Below are positions 15,501 through 23,161 of a DNA stretch of 26,414 nucleotides, one piece after another; within the stretch, counting starts at the first letter, position 1; every line of letters begins with the position of its first letter. The notes under the pieces were generated by a model. The model searched no databases and was not told where the DNA came from. It worked only from the letters and a program-made list of their open reading frames with translations. The stretch is from CAKSQL01 sp045606465 (GTDB taxonomy: Bacteria > Bacillota > Clostridia > UBA1381). Location: positions 1-26,414 of the forward strand of contig JAZURZ010000153.1 in the NCBI GenBank assembly GCA_045606465.1. The letters are read 5' to 3'. Made by a program: the position numbers and the translations under genes.

Positions 15501-16145
15501 ATATTTATGTGCCTTTTTGGATTGGTTTTCCAATGGTTTTAGTTGTGATTCAAGCTCAAGAACAATATCATTAATTCTTACAAGATTGTCATTGACAGCC
15601 GCTAATTTTCGTTGTGCCTCGTCCTTTCTATGCTTAAACTTAGATACACCTGCTGCCTCTTCAAAAAAGCTTCTTCTGTCCTCCGCCTTTGTAGATAAAA
15701 TCTGGGACACATTTCCCTGACCTATCATAGAATACCCATCACGACCTATACCTGTATCCATAAAAAGCTCAACAATATCCTTTAAGCGGCAATTTGCACG
15801 ATTTATCTGATAGACACTTTCGCCCGAACGGAAAACTCGTCTTGTAACCATAATTTCATCAAATTCAATGGGAAAAAGCCCCGTCGAATTATCAAGAACA
15901 AGGCTTACCTCGGCAAAATTTACCGGTTTTCTGTTTTCTGTACCCGCGAAAATGACATCCTGCATATTAGAACCACGCAATGATTTTGCGCTCATTTCAC
16001 CCATAACCCAACGGATTGCATCTGAAATATTACTTTTTCCGCTGCCATTAGGACCCACGACCGATGTTACTCCCTGACCAAAATCAAGCACTGTTTTGTC
16101 AGCAAAGGATTTAAATCCCTGCAATTCAATTCTTTTTAAATACAT
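12579..16145 (-). CDS. smc: Chromosome segregation protein SMC
   Basis: SMC forms the dimeric ATPase core of the condensin-like complex with ScpA and ScpB and organises and segregates the chromosome. At 1188 residues it is full length. Walker A is GPNGSGKS (31-38). Long heptad coiled coils run from about 165 to 500 and from 660 to 1010. The hinge between them (about 500-660) includes GGSMSGG. The C-terminal head has the signature LYSGGEKS and Walker B CILDEIDAALDD (around 1088-1126). The start ATG at 16145 follows AGGTGAG and lies 4 nt after the preceding radical SAM gene, so the two are translationally linked. The acpP-rnc-smc-ftsY order matches other Bacillota. Confidence 0.98.
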   Translation of the reverse strand: MYLKRIELQGFKSFADKTVLDFGQGVTSVVGPNGSGKSNISDAIRWVMGEMSAKSLRGSNMQDVIFAGTENRKPVNFAEVSLVLDNSTGLFPIEFDEIMVTRRVFRSGESVYQINRANCRLKDIVELFMDTGIGRDGYSMIGQGNVSQILSTKAEDRRSFFEEAAGVSKFKHRKDEAQRKLAAVNDNLVRINDIVLELESQLKPLENQSKKAHKYLSLYGEYKGLDVSMCLINLEKNKELLKKAEEEYKSVFEEIEDLKSKETEIEKKRNALYEKSTQKDEEQARKNAELIENEAVSMAAANEISIAENDIKNNISTSFRVDNEIAAIKEEMASQDNQIKELEKLIADDQKRSEEFLLDFENIQKDNERVFDQISKCRTEIDKIKGDIIEQMNDLAAQKAKIAGMESLRTSFLERRETVEQERKSHDMSIDTLRSELLEKMSEISEKTKKCDSMQERIKELSDRLEEKEKIYGENRKKADEMSVSLNSKTSQKKILEGMENSYEGYSKSVKAVLQASELKRLSIYGTLSGLIEVSKKYVVAIESALGAAMQNIVVETEEDAKEAIEYLRKTHAGRVTFLPVSSVHAKKLDLAKEVSSEKGFVGIADALVKNDKKYDGIVGNLLGRTVVIDNIDNAISVSRKFSYKFKVVTLEGDILNAGGSMSGGSVNKSGGFLSRAGEIKTLGSEIAELNLKLKELNDAIAENESDIKNINTQLLGYQPLAREYENELLVLKNNCEHLQATLNNSDESKKVYDDELMLIEEQLKESSEEIAKLIAKARKTENEIEDKNALIGEKEGEYEELSKEKEERAKELLEGTLSLKEIEQGIKYSEETINQLRQKIAADEELLSAKAKDKESFDEKNKLLEEKIALKNEEIETIKQKSIEIKERIAEIEKEKTSVVESLKAIQNNNKDVTDRMILLQQELSRAENKQNKIVSDNENIINRLWDDYELTQTTAEEIKISVEDEKEAARQVAELRGKIKALGSVNVDAIEEFKAVSERYEFLSNQKNDLEQSKENLNKVIDSTQELMEEHFGKQFEQINKSFSHVFKELFGGGNGRLYLSDPNDIMESGIEIEAQMPGKNAQNLSLYSGGEKSFIAIALLFAILEVKPTPFCILDEIDAALDDVNVSRFATYLKNYLSQTQFVVITHRRGTMEAANIMYGVTMQEKGVSKLLSLQIDDVDDEILN

Positions 16146-16149
16146 TTTC

Positions 16150-17154
16150 TCACCTGCCTTTTATTTTTATCTCGCCCTTTTTAATTTCTGGGTTACCCTT
16201 TATTTTGAGATTTTTTCCAAAGTTTTCTTTTATTCTTTTTATATTTTCCCTTTTTTGACCTACCGCCTTTGAAACCTCGGCGGGGTTTACCGAAACAAAA
16301 ATCTCTTTTTCGTAAATATTTTCAATGTTTTCTGCAATTTTATCATAATATAATTTTGACCTTACTATCTCGCCAAATGCACTATGAAATGGTCCTGCCA
16401 CAACCGAGCCGTCAGAAGATATTTCATCGGTATTTTGCAAGCCTATTCTTATCACTTCTATTCCTGCTTCTGTGAATTTTTTCAAAAGTTTGCTGCAAAG
16501 TTCTGCCGCTTCCTCTGTGGTTTGAGGCTTGTATTTCCCCTCTTTATACATTTTTTCCAAAGCGGTATCCCTTATCACAAGAGTGGGATAAATTCTAACA
16601 AAATCAGGTTTTAGTGCAATTAGTTTTTGGGCGGTTTCAAGAGATTTATTAAAAGTATCTCCTGGCAGTCCTGTCATCATTTGCAAGCCTAATTTTACAG
16701 GGTATTTGCGAATTATTTCTACTGCCTTTTTTACATCCTCTGCGCTATGACCTCTGCATGATGCCAAAAGCACGCAATCGTCCATGCTCTGAACACCAAG
16801 TTCTAAAGAGGTTGCATTATACTTTATAAGCCTTCTCATAACCTCATGATTTATATAATCAGGTCGGGTGGAAACCCTTATGCCCGAAACTTCTTTTTTT
16901 TCTACATACAAATAAGCACAGGACAACAATTCTTCCTGCAGCTTTTCGTCAATGCCTGTAAAGCTTCCACCGAAAAATGCAATTTCAATTCTTGAATTTT
17001 TTCTCGGCAAAAGCTTTAAATGCTCTTCTATAATTGACTTGACATTTTCATAGCAAATTTCGTTATTTGTTCCCGTAATCCTATGTTGATTGCAAAAAAC
17101 ACAATCAAAGGGGCAACCCATATGGGGAACAAAGACAGGTATATTATAATATTT
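16150..17154 (-). CDS. Elp3-like radical SAM protein
   Basis: A 334-residue radical S-adenosylmethionine protein. The iron-sulfur cluster motif CPFDCVFC gives Cys15, Cys19 and Cys22, and FFGGSFTGI and RVSTRPDYI are typical of the Elp3/oxygen-independent (YhcC-like) radical SAM branch. SLELGVQSMDD, GLQMMTGLPGDT and RIYPTLVIRDT are also typical of it. It lacks the acetyltransferase domain of Elp3, so tRNA modification is only a suggestion. I set the start at 17154 (MKYYNIPVFVPHMGCP), which overlaps the rnc stop by 11 nt with GGTGG upstream; the longer reading lies inside rnc. It sits between rnc and smc, 4 nt from smc, in one operon. The substrate is unknown. Confidence 0.88.
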   Translation of the reverse strand, partial: KYYNIPVFVPHMGCPFDCVFCNQHRITGTNNEICYENVKSIIEEHLKLLPRKNSRIEIAFFGGSFTGIDEKLQEELLSCAYLYVEKKEVSGIRVSTRPDYINHEVMRRLIKYNATSLELGVQSMDDCVLLASCRGHSAEDVKKAVEIIRKYPVKLGLQMMTGLPGDTFNKSLETAQKLIALKPDFVRIYPTLVIRDTALEKMYKEGKYKPQTTEEAAELCSKLLKKFTEAGIEVIRIGLQNTDEISSDGSVVAGPFHSAFGEIVRSKLYYDKIAENIENIYEKEIFVSVNPAEVSKAVGQKRENIKRIKENFGKNLKIKGNPEIKKGEIKIKGR

Positions 17155-17809
17155 CATATCCCATATCCACCAATGCTTTTTTTGCAGCATTCTGCTCGGC
17201 ATCCTTTTTGCTCATTCCCTCTCCCAAGGACAATCTTTTTCCATTCATTAATGCCTCAACAACAAAGTTTTTTCTATGGTCAGGACCGTTTTCTTCAACA
17301 ACCCTATAAAGCACAGAATTTGCGTGTTTTTGAACCTCTTCCTGAAGCATTGTTTTATAATCATGATAGGTTTTTCTGCCATCAAGAGCAAGATGCAGAG
17401 ATTTTTTCATAATATTTAAAACCCATTTTTTAACAGTCTCAAAATCACTATCAAGATATATTGCAGCAATTATTGCTTCAAAGGCATCGGACAAAATAGA
17501 AGCTCTCTCTCTTCCTCCTGTTGCGTCCTCGCCTTTTCCAAGCAGGAGTGCATCCCCTATTTTTATAGCCTTCGCAAAATCAGCCAAGGACTGTTCGCAC
17601 ACCAAAGATGCTCTTATTTTAGAAAGCTCCCCTTCCTTTACCAGAGGCAGTTTCCCAAACAAATACTCACTCACTATTATGCTAAGGACAGAGTCTCCCA
17701 AAAATTCTAATCTTTCATTGCATTGACAACGCTTTTCATTTCCATATGAGCTATGTGTAAGAGCAAGAGTTAAAAGCTTTTTATTTTTAAAGTCATATCC
17801 TAAATTCAT
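17144..17809 (-). CDS. rnc: Ribonuclease III
   Basis: Double-stranded-RNA endonuclease that processes rRNA precursors and some messages. The 221 residues comprise a nuclease domain (1-145) with the signature NERLEFLGDSVL (31-42) and the later acidic residues in DAFEAIIAAIYLD, then a double-stranded RNA-binding domain (150-221) ending in KKDAEQNAAKKAL. The AAAGGAG site is unusually far (14 nt) from the ATG at 17809. No in-frame alternative start is closer, so translation may be modest. It follows acpP after a hairpin and overlaps the radical SAM gene by 11 nt. Confidence 0.96.
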   Translation of the reverse strand: MNLGYDFKNKKLLTLALTHSSYGNEKRCQCNERLEFLGDSVLSIIVSEYLFGKLPLVKEGELSKIRASLVCEQSLADFAKAIKIGDALLLGKGEDATGGRERASILSDAFEAIIAAIYLDSDFETVKKWVLNIMKKSLHLALDGRKTYHDYKTMLQEEVQKHANSVLYRVVEENGPDHRKNFVVEALMNGKRLSLGEGMSKKDAEQNAAKKALVDMGYEIL

Positions 17810-17870
17810 TTTTGCAAAATTAACTCCTTTCCCTTTTTATTTTAAAAGACAAAACTCTTAAATTACCCTC

Positions 17871-17913
17871 AAAAAAGAAATAACTCCACAAGGGGTTTTT
17901 ACTCCCCTTGTGG
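17871..17913 (-). terminator. Hairpin between acpP and rnc
   Basis: A 10-bp perfect stem (17886-17895 with 17904-17913) of CCACAAGGGG and its complement, followed on the minus strand by an interrupted T-run (17871-17880). It is likely a partial terminator that lets more acpP than rnc message accumulate. T residues also follow on the plus side. Confidence 0.65.
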
Positions 17914-17922
17914 TATCTTTTT

Positions 17923-18150
17923 TCAGGCTCTTTCCTTAATGTAATTAACTGCGTCACCAACTGTTGAAATTTTTTCTGCATCCTCATCAGGAATTTCAAT
18001 ATCAAATTCAGTTTCCAAGCCCATAATTAATTCAACGATATCAAGAGAATCAGCTCCCAAATCATCAACAAATGATGATTCCATGGTAATTTCAGATTCA
18101 TCTACGCCCAACTGCTCAACTAACACATTTTTTACCTTTTCAAATTCCAT
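17923..18150 (-). CDS. acpP: Acyl carrier protein
   Basis: Small acidic carrier of growing acyl chains in type II fatty-acid synthesis. The 75-residue protein has the phosphopantetheine attachment site Ser35 in the DLGADSLDIVEL motif, and the four-helix acidic composition of the family. The ATG at 18150 (MEFEKVKNVL) follows TTAGGAGGTG directly. The in-frame GTG nine bases upstream lies inside that ribosome site and is rejected. It opens the acpP-rnc-radical SAM-smc-ftsY run with its own promoter. plsX, fabD and fabG, often upstream of acpP, are replaced here by a divergent SpoIID-family gene. Confidence 0.97.
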   Translation of the reverse strand: MEFEKVKNVLVEQLGVDESEITMESSFVDDLGADSLDIVELIMGLETEFDIEIPDEDAEKISTVGDAVNYIKERA

Positions 18151-18231
18151 ATTTTTCACCTCCTAATAATGCCAAATTTTTTGTCTGGCGGCATTTTTTC
18201 TTTTTTTAAAAGCAAGAAACCAACCTATACC

Positions 18232-18260
18232 ATTATAACTAAGATTTTGCAATTTTGCAA
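18232..18260 (-). promoter_or_regulatory. Promoter of acpP operon
   Basis: On the minus strand, TTGCAA (18255-18260) and TATAAT (18232-18237) with a 17-bp spacer. The untranslated leader is about 75 nt and can form a small ATGCC/GGCAT stem just before the ribosome site. No FapR-type operator was recognised. Confidence 0.78.
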
Positions 18261-18328
18261 CATATTTTTGAAATTTTTTAAGGAAATTTTTTACAAACCC
18301 CAACATATATATTAAAGGGGTGATACAT

Positions 18329-19288
18329 ATGAAACGTTTTTTTATAATTTTAATATTGTTTTTGTGCCTTTTCTTTTTCATTCCATATCTTGTAATATAC
18401 AATTTTTCGGGGTTTTACATACCTCCCAACGAAAAAAAGGCTGAAACCTACGAAAGCATTTTAGTCTATGTAAAAGATGAGGACAAGGTTTTAAAAATGG
18501 ATATGTCGCAATATTTAAAAGAGGCAGTTTCTGCAGAAATGCCTGCAGAGTTTGAGCTTGAGGCTCTAAAGGCTCAAGCCACAGCTGCAAGGACATATCT
18601 TGTAAACAGAAAAAATGCAAAAAATGAAGATGCAAAAAACTATCACAAGGGAGCCGACATCTGCACCGACTCAACCCATTGCAAGGCATGGATAAGTGAG
18701 GAGGCACGCCGAAAAAGCTGGGGAGAAGAAAAGCAAGACGAGTATTGGGAAAAAATCTCACAAGCGGTTGAAGATACTGCAGGAGTTCTTATAACCTATA
18801 ATGACACTCCCATTTCAGCAGTTTACCATTCCACCTCCTCAGGCTTTACAGAAAATGCAGTAGATGTGTGGGGAAATCATGTCCCCTATCTTGTAAGTGT
18901 GCAAAGCAAAGGTGAAGAGGCGTCCCCAAGATATCGCTCGGAATGTACTTTAAGTATTGAAGAATTTAAATCTATCGCCGAGGCAAAGTTTTCCGACCTT
19001 GATTGGAATTCAGGGCTGGTTGGAGAAATTGAAAGAAGTGATGCAGGAGGCATAAAAACCATTGAAATAGGCGGCAGGAAAATAAGCGGTGCTGAATTTC
19101 GCACCCTCTATTCCCTCAGGTCAACAAACGCAAATATATCCTTGGTTGATGATAGTATATATATCGATGTAACAGGCTTTGGTCATGGCGTTGGAATGAG
19201 TCAATATGGTGCAAATTACCTTGCCTCGACAGGAATGAACTACAAAGAAATTTTAAAAAGCTACTACACAGGGGTTGAGGTTTTATAG
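18329..19288 (+). CDS. SpoIID/LytB-family sporulation protein
   Basis: SpoIID-type proteins are membrane-anchored lytic transglycosylases that cut glycan strands stripped of stem peptides during forespore engulfment. The 319-residue product starts with one hydrophobic anchor (residues 4-27). It then has the family block VSAEMPAEFELEALKAQATA with AARTYLV, a middle region with AVYHSTSSGFTENAVDVWG, and the C-terminal GHGVGMSQYGANYLASTG. The glutamate in SAEMP is the expected catalytic acid. The ATG at 18329 follows AAAGGGGTG; a GTG inside that site is rejected. The gene is monocistronic, divergent from acpP, and ends at a strong terminator. It shows that the organism, or its ancestor, makes spores. 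It could be SpoIID itself or a paralog; its neighbours do not decide. Confidence 0.9.
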   Translation: MKRFFIILILFLCLFFFIPYLVIYNFSGFYIPPNEKKAETYESILVYVKDEDKVLKMDMSQYLKEAVSAEMPAEFELEALKAQATAARTYLVNRKNAKNEDAKNYHKGADICTDSTHCKAWISEEARRKSWGEEKQDEYWEKISQAVEDTAGVLITYNDTPISAVYHSTSSGFTENAVDVWGNHVPYLVSVQSKGEEASPRYRSECTLSIEEFKSIAEAKFSDLDWNSGLVGEIERSDAGGIKTIEIGGRKISGAEFRTLYSLRSTNANISLVDDSIYIDVTGFGHGVGMSQYGANYLASTGMNYKEILKSYYTGVEVL

Positions 19289-19326
19289 TGTAAAAAAGTA
19301 ATAACTTTTATCTAAACTAAACATTT

Positions 19327-19360
19327 AAAAGGCTGAACGATCATCATCGTTCAGCCTTTT
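19327..19360 (+). terminator. Terminator of the SpoIID-family gene
   Basis: A perfect 15-bp inverted repeat with a 4-base loop (19327-19341 with 19346-19360), AAAAGGCTGAACGAT and its complement. A and T flanks make it a likely two-way terminator shared with the convergent permease gene. Confidence 0.88.
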
Positions 19361-19475
19361 ATTGCAATTTTTATCATTTTTAAACTCACGATAAAAGCAA
19401 TCTATCCCCTTTGGCATATAGTCATATCTTCCTCTTCTATGCCATAAATGAGATAATCATTTATATTATCAAAAA

Positions 19476-20861
19476 TCAATCTATAGTATCTTTAAAATCA
19501 AAATCCTTACCTGGAAGAATTGCATTTAATACAATACCCAAAATTGAAGCTACTGCCAATGATGTAAGAGAAATTGTTACATTGCCTATAGCAAAGCTTA
19601 CAGTTCCAACTCCCAATGCTGAAACAAGAATTATAGCTGCAACAATCAAGTTTCTGCTCTTTGTAAAGTCAACATTATTTTCAACAACGTTTCTTACTCC
19701 TATTGCAGAAATCATTCCATAAAGAACGAATGAAATTCCGCCAATTACTGCTGTAGGAATAAGATTTACCAAAGCTGCAAACTTGGGTGAGAATGAAAGT
19801 ATAACTGCAATGATTGCCGCTATTCTTATAACTTTTGGGTCATACACCTTTGACAACACCAAAACACCAGTGTTTTCGCCATAGGTTGTGTTTGCAGGTC
19901 CGCCAAACAACGCAGACAATGTGGTTGCAAGACCGTCACCCATAAGTGTTCTATGCAAGCCTGGCTTTGCGATAAAGTTTTTGCCTACAGTTGAAGATAT
20001 AGCAGAAATATCGCCGATATGTTCCATCATTGTAGCCAATGAAATAGGAAGAATAGCTATTATAGAACTTACAATCAAAGATGTGTTTGTCCAGTCTATT
20101 CCACCAAAAACAGTTCCGTCCCATTTTACAGGAATACCAATCCATGCGGCATTTTTGAGTTGGTCAAGAGCTGATACTGAGAAAAGCTTAAGACTTTCGT
20201 TTCCGAACATTGCAATATATTCTCCGCCATCGGTTGCAACTGTCTTTCCGCACGCAAGTGCTAAAATTGCAGCAACAAAGCAAGCACCTAAAACACCAAG
20301 AAGAATAGGAATAATTTTTGCCATTCCCTTACCCCAGATGTTGAACACTATAACAATAGCAAGTGCAATAATTGCTATTAACCAGTTAGCCTGACAGTTA
20401 CCAACTGCACTGCCAGCAAGACCTAAGCCTATAGCAATGATGATAGGACCTGTTACAACAGGTGGGAAAAATTTCATAACCTTCTTTATTCCCGCCAATT
20501 TTATAAGCCCTGCAAGAACAAGATATACTAATCCTGCGCAAGCCACACCAAGACAAGCATACGGAAGCATTTCGGTATTAGACGCTCCACCATCTAATAA
20601 AGGAGCAACCGCTGCATATCCGCCCAAAAATGCGAAAGAAGAACCCAAAAATGCAGGAACCTGTCTCTTTGTTAAGATATGGAAAAGCAAGGTTCCCAAG
20701 CCTGCCATTAAAAGTGTTGTTGCAATGTCAAGACCTGTCAGCAATGGCACCAAAACCGTTGCTCCGAACATTGCAAACATATGCTGGAATCCCAGCACTA
20801 ACATTTTACCCACACCAAGGGTTTTTGCATCATAAACTGCATCTGTTGTTTTGTTTGACAT
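19476..20861 (-). CDS. uraA: Uracil/xanthine permease (NCS2 family)
   Basis: Proton-coupled nucleobase transporter of the cytoplasmic membrane. The 461 residues contain 12-14 hydrophobic segments. Family blocks include KMLVLGFQHMFAMFGATVLVPLLTG near the start, QVPAFLGSSFAFLGGYAAV, the substrate-site segment with MMEHIGDISAISSTVGKN, and GGPANTTYGENTGVLVLSKVYDP. The EHIGD acid and the GGPANTTYGENTG stretch match uracil permeases more than purine ones, but substrate cannot be fixed by eye. The ATG follows AGGGGAG. It is a single gene with an unusual attenuator-like leader. The symbol is by similarity. Confidence 0.85.
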   Translation of the reverse strand: MSNKTTDAVYDAKTLGVGKMLVLGFQHMFAMFGATVLVPLLTGLDIATTLLMAGLGTLLFHILTKRQVPAFLGSSFAFLGGYAAVAPLLDGGASNTEMLPYACLGVACAGLVYLVLAGLIKLAGIKKVMKFFPPVVTGPIIIAIGLGLAGSAVGNCQANWLIAIIALAIVIVFNIWGKGMAKIIPILLGVLGACFVAAILALACGKTVATDGGEYIAMFGNESLKLFSVSALDQLKNAAWIGIPVKWDGTVFGGIDWTNTSLIVSSIIAILPISLATMMEHIGDISAISSTVGKNFIAKPGLHRTLMGDGLATTLSALFGGPANTTYGENTGVLVLSKVYDPKVIRIAAIIAVILSFSPKFAALVNLIPTAVIGGISFVLYGMISAIGVRNVVENNVDFTKSRNLIVAAIILVSALGVGTVSFAIGNVTISLTSLAVASILGIVLNAILPGKDFDFKDTID

Positions 20862-20912
20862 AATTAAAATCTCCCCTAAAATTTATTTTGGTCCTCTTTA
20901 AAAATATGGCAT

Positions 20913-21024
20913 AAAAAAACCTGCCTTAAATTCAAGCAGGAAAAACTTTTGAAAAATAAATTATGCTAAATTTGATATTTGCCCTGCCGACACTTTATAT
21001 AAATTTAAAGACAGACCATTTACT
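20913..21024 (-). promoter_or_regulatory. Attenuator-like leader of the permease gene
   Basis: Reading the minus strand, four segments can pair in competing ways: (1) GTCTGTC, plus 21010-21016; (2) GGCAGGG, plus 20982-20988; (3) CCTGC, plus 20936-20940; (4) GGCAGG, plus 20920-20925, followed by seven T (20913-20919). 3:4 is a terminator, 2:3 an antiterminator, and 1:2 (with a bulge) would free 3. A small hairpin CTTTA/TAAAG lies between 1 and 2. The PyrR binding consensus and the purine and preQ1 aptamers were not recognised. Confidence 0.55.
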
Positions 21025-21030
21025 TTTTTT

Positions 21031-21058
21031 ATTATAGCATAATATGAATTATTTGTAA
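21031..21058 (-). promoter_or_regulatory. Promoter of the permease gene
   Basis: On the minus strand, TTACAA (21053-21058) and TATAAT (21031-21036) with a 16-bp spacer. The predicted start is near 21024, so the message has a leader of about 160 nt. Together with the leader and the hisB terminator this accounts for the gene-free stretch 20862-21165. Confidence 0.65.
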
Positions 21059-21136
21059 ATAGATTTTTAAAATAAATGTCGAATTTTTAGAGAGGAAATA
21101 TCCATGTATATTGTAATAGTAAAATAAAAACTTAAG

Positions 21137-21156
21137 AGGCTCATTAAAATGAGCCT
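21137..21156 (-). terminator. Terminator after the HisB-like gene
   Basis: AGGCTCAT (21137-21144) and ATGAGCCT (21149-21156) form a perfect 8-bp stem with a TAAA loop, about 10 bp beyond the HisB-like stop. The downstream T-run on the minus strand is interrupted, so efficiency is uncertain. Confidence 0.7.
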
Positions 21157-21165
21157 GTTAGATTT

Positions 21166-21783
21166 TTATTCAACAACCCATTCAATTTTTCCTGCAACGC
21201 CTGATGTCATGCCCTTTCGGGAAGAATCAACCTCAAAAACTTTTTTAAGTGTTGTTCCAATGCTTCTGAAAACCGCTTCCCAAATGTGGTGAGCATTTGC
21301 TCCCTTAAAAATATCTATCTGCATTGTGCATGCCGCACCCTGAACAAATCCCTCCAAAAAGGCAAATAAATCCTCAGAATACATTCCCTCTACTTCTTTT
21401 GCAATTTCTACGCCATGGCAATCTATATCTATATAAGCTCTTCCCTCAAAGCTTATTGCGGTTTGAGCCTTTGCCTCGTCAATAATTCCAATTGCATCTC
21501 CAAAGCCATATGCACCATCAGTGCGTTTTATGTACTCAGCACAAGCTTTTCCAAAGGCAATTCCCAAATCCTCACAAATAACATGAGTGAGAGTAAACTC
21601 GGCAAGAGCCGTTTTCGTTTCAATATTGAACCCACCGCGCCATGCTATATGCTCCAGCATATGATTTAAAAATGGTATGGTTGTTTTTATATTTTTCCTA
21701 TAATCATTTTTCAATGGCGAAAAATCTAAAACCACTGACATCTCAGATTCGGTTGTTTTTCTTGTGACTTTTATTGGATTCAT
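21166..21783 (-). CDS. HisB-like protein (imidazoleglycerol-phosphate dehydratase family), divergent active site
   Basis: A 205-residue homolog of imidazoleglycerol-phosphate dehydratase, the sixth step of histidine synthesis and a di-manganese enzyme. Family landmarks are FLNHML (38-43), GIIDEA (99-104) and NAHHIWEA (163-170). The usual DDHHTxED metal motif is replaced by LTHVICED (65-72), so the second His is Val68 and the two Asp are lost. The KHG histidine is Arg50. The RYG-type arginine before the DEA block is also missing. I set the start at 21783 (MNPIKVTRKT), with AGGAAG upstream, over one eight codons earlier. It lies 41 nt after the HisD-like gene. It may act on another substrate or be impaired in catalysis. 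Family membership is firm; function is not. Confidence 0.78.
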   Translation of the reverse strand: MNPIKVTRKTTESEMSVVLDFSPLKNDYRKNIKTTIPFLNHMLEHIAWRGGFNIETKTALAEFTLTHVICEDLGIAFGKACAEYIKRTDGAYGFGDAIGIIDEAKAQTAISFEGRAYIDIDCHGVEIAKEVEGMYSEDLFAFLEGFVQGAACTMQIDIFKGANAHHIWEAVFRSIGTTLKKVFEVDSSRKGMTSGVAGKIEWVVE

Positions 21784-21824
21784 ATTAACACTTCCTTTTT
21801 TTGGCAAAAAACTGATTTAAATTT

Positions 21825-23123
21825 TTATTTTCTGTCTGTCACTGCAAGACCATGTGTGTCAAAGCCTTCAAATTCTGCAAATTTTGCTGCATATTTTCTT
21901 ACATTCTCAAAGCCATCTTTAGATGCATATCCCACAGATGAGCGCTTTAAAAAGTCCATAACTGATACGCTTGAATAGGTTTTTGCAAATCCGCCTGTTG
22001 GCAAAATTGCATTTGGTCCCAAAACAAAATTGCACAATGTAACAGGTGTGTAATCCCCCAGCAAAATCTCGCCTGCATTTTTAATTTTAGGCAAGGTTTC
22101 AAATGGGTTTTTGGTCATTACCTCCATATGCTCAGGCGCATAGTCATTTACAAATTGTATTGACTCCTTTAATGAATCGGTTAAAATTACTCCGCCATAG
22201 GTTTTGTAATTTGTTGTTATGAAATTTCTTCTCTGCTCTGAAATTTTATCAAGCTGACGATTCATTATTGGTATAACCTTATCAACCAATTCCTTTGAAT
22301 GAGTCACTAAAAGTGCTGCGCTGTCGGGGCCATGCTCTGCTTCAATCATCCAGTCAAGAGCTGCCTTTTCGGGGTCTGCAGTTTCGTCGCACAAAATTAT
22401 AACCTCGCTGGGACCTGCAGGGAGTCCTGCGTCTATATGGCTTGCAAGAACTCTTTTTGCGGCGGTTGCATAACTATTTCCGGGTCCGATAATTTTATGG
22501 CATTTTGGAATAGTTTCGGTTCCATACGCAACTGCGGCAACAGCTTGTATTCCGCCCACTTTATAAATTTCTGTAATACCTATAATTTTAGCTGCTGCAA
22601 GAATTGCGTCATCCACTTCGCCTTTTGCATTAGGAGGGGTTACAACAACAATTTTGGGAACCTTTGCAACGACTGCAGGGATACCAAGCATACACAAAAC
22701 CGAAGGGAAACTTCCCTTGCCATGAGGAACATACAAGCACACATCAACTATAGGTGTGGTTTTTTCGCCAACCATAAGACCTTCATCTACCATTGTAAAC
22801 CACATTTCCTCAGGCAGTTGTTTTTCATGAAAATCATAAATATTTTTATATGCGTATTCAATTGCCGCACGTGTTTCGGCGTCACATCTTTCATATCCTG
22901 CCTCAATTTCTTCTTTTGTGACCTTCATTTGTTCAGAGGTAAGCTTTACATGGTCGAATTTTTCAGTATATTCAAGCACTGCCTCATCGCCACGCACCTT
23001 TATGTCGTTTGAAACCTCAAGCGCCACCTTCATCTGCTCAGTAATATCAAGCTCGGCACGACGCATTATAAACTCATATTCTTCCTTTGTCATTTCTGAC
23101 AGCTTGTAAATATTTGGCTGCAT
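21825..23123 (-). CDS. HisD-like dehydrogenase (histidinol dehydrogenase family), altered metal ligands
   Basis: A 432-residue NAD-dependent dehydrogenase of the HisD family. Conserved blocks include GPGNSYATAAKR (213-224), PAGPSEV (235-241), EAEHGPDS (261-268) and YAPEH (328-332), whose Glu331-His332 match the catalytic Glu-His pair. His424 near the end is kept. Compared with E. coli HisD (zinc ligands Gln259, His262, Asp360, His419), Gln is Glu261 and Asp is Asn365. The following NH becomes NA (Ala372) in CNFVLGPNAILPTGG. This pattern recalls non-histidinol HisD relatives such as the sulfopropanediol dehydrogenase HpsN type, from memory. The ATG at 23123 follows AGGAGG. It is 38 nt after dnaJ and precedes the HisB-like gene. 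No other his genes are nearby. Confidence 0.82.
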   Translation of the reverse strand: MQPNIYKLSEMTKEEYEFIMRRAELDITEQMKVALEVSNDIKVRGDEAVLEYTEKFDHVKLTSEQMKVTKEEIEAGYERCDAETRAAIEYAYKNIYDFHEKQLPEEMWFTMVDEGLMVGEKTTPIVDVCLYVPHGKGSFPSVLCMLGIPAVVAKVPKIVVVTPPNAKGEVDDAILAAAKIIGITEIYKVGGIQAVAAVAYGTETIPKCHKIIGPGNSYATAAKRVLASHIDAGLPAGPSEVIILCDETADPEKAALDWMIEAEHGPDSAALLVTHSKELVDKVIPIMNRQLDKISEQRRNFITTNYKTYGGVILTDSLKESIQFVNDYAPEHMEVMTKNPFETLPKIKNAGEILLGDYTPVTLCNFVLGPNAILPTGGFAKTYSSVSVMDFLKRSSVGYASKDGFENVRKYAAKFAEFEGFDTHGLAVTDRK

Positions 23124-23161
23124 GTAATTTTCCTCCTGTAGTAATTATTTATAGGTAATTC

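Noticed and set aside
18284..18311. Possible sigma-E promoter for the SpoIID-family gene
   Set aside because: A CATATATA-like -10 is present but the -35 region is only AT-rich; the match is too weak to list.
19444..19464. 8-bp inverted repeat just after the permease gene
   Set aside because: AT-only stem with no U-tract on the minus strand; too weak to call a terminator next to the strong one at 19327-19360.
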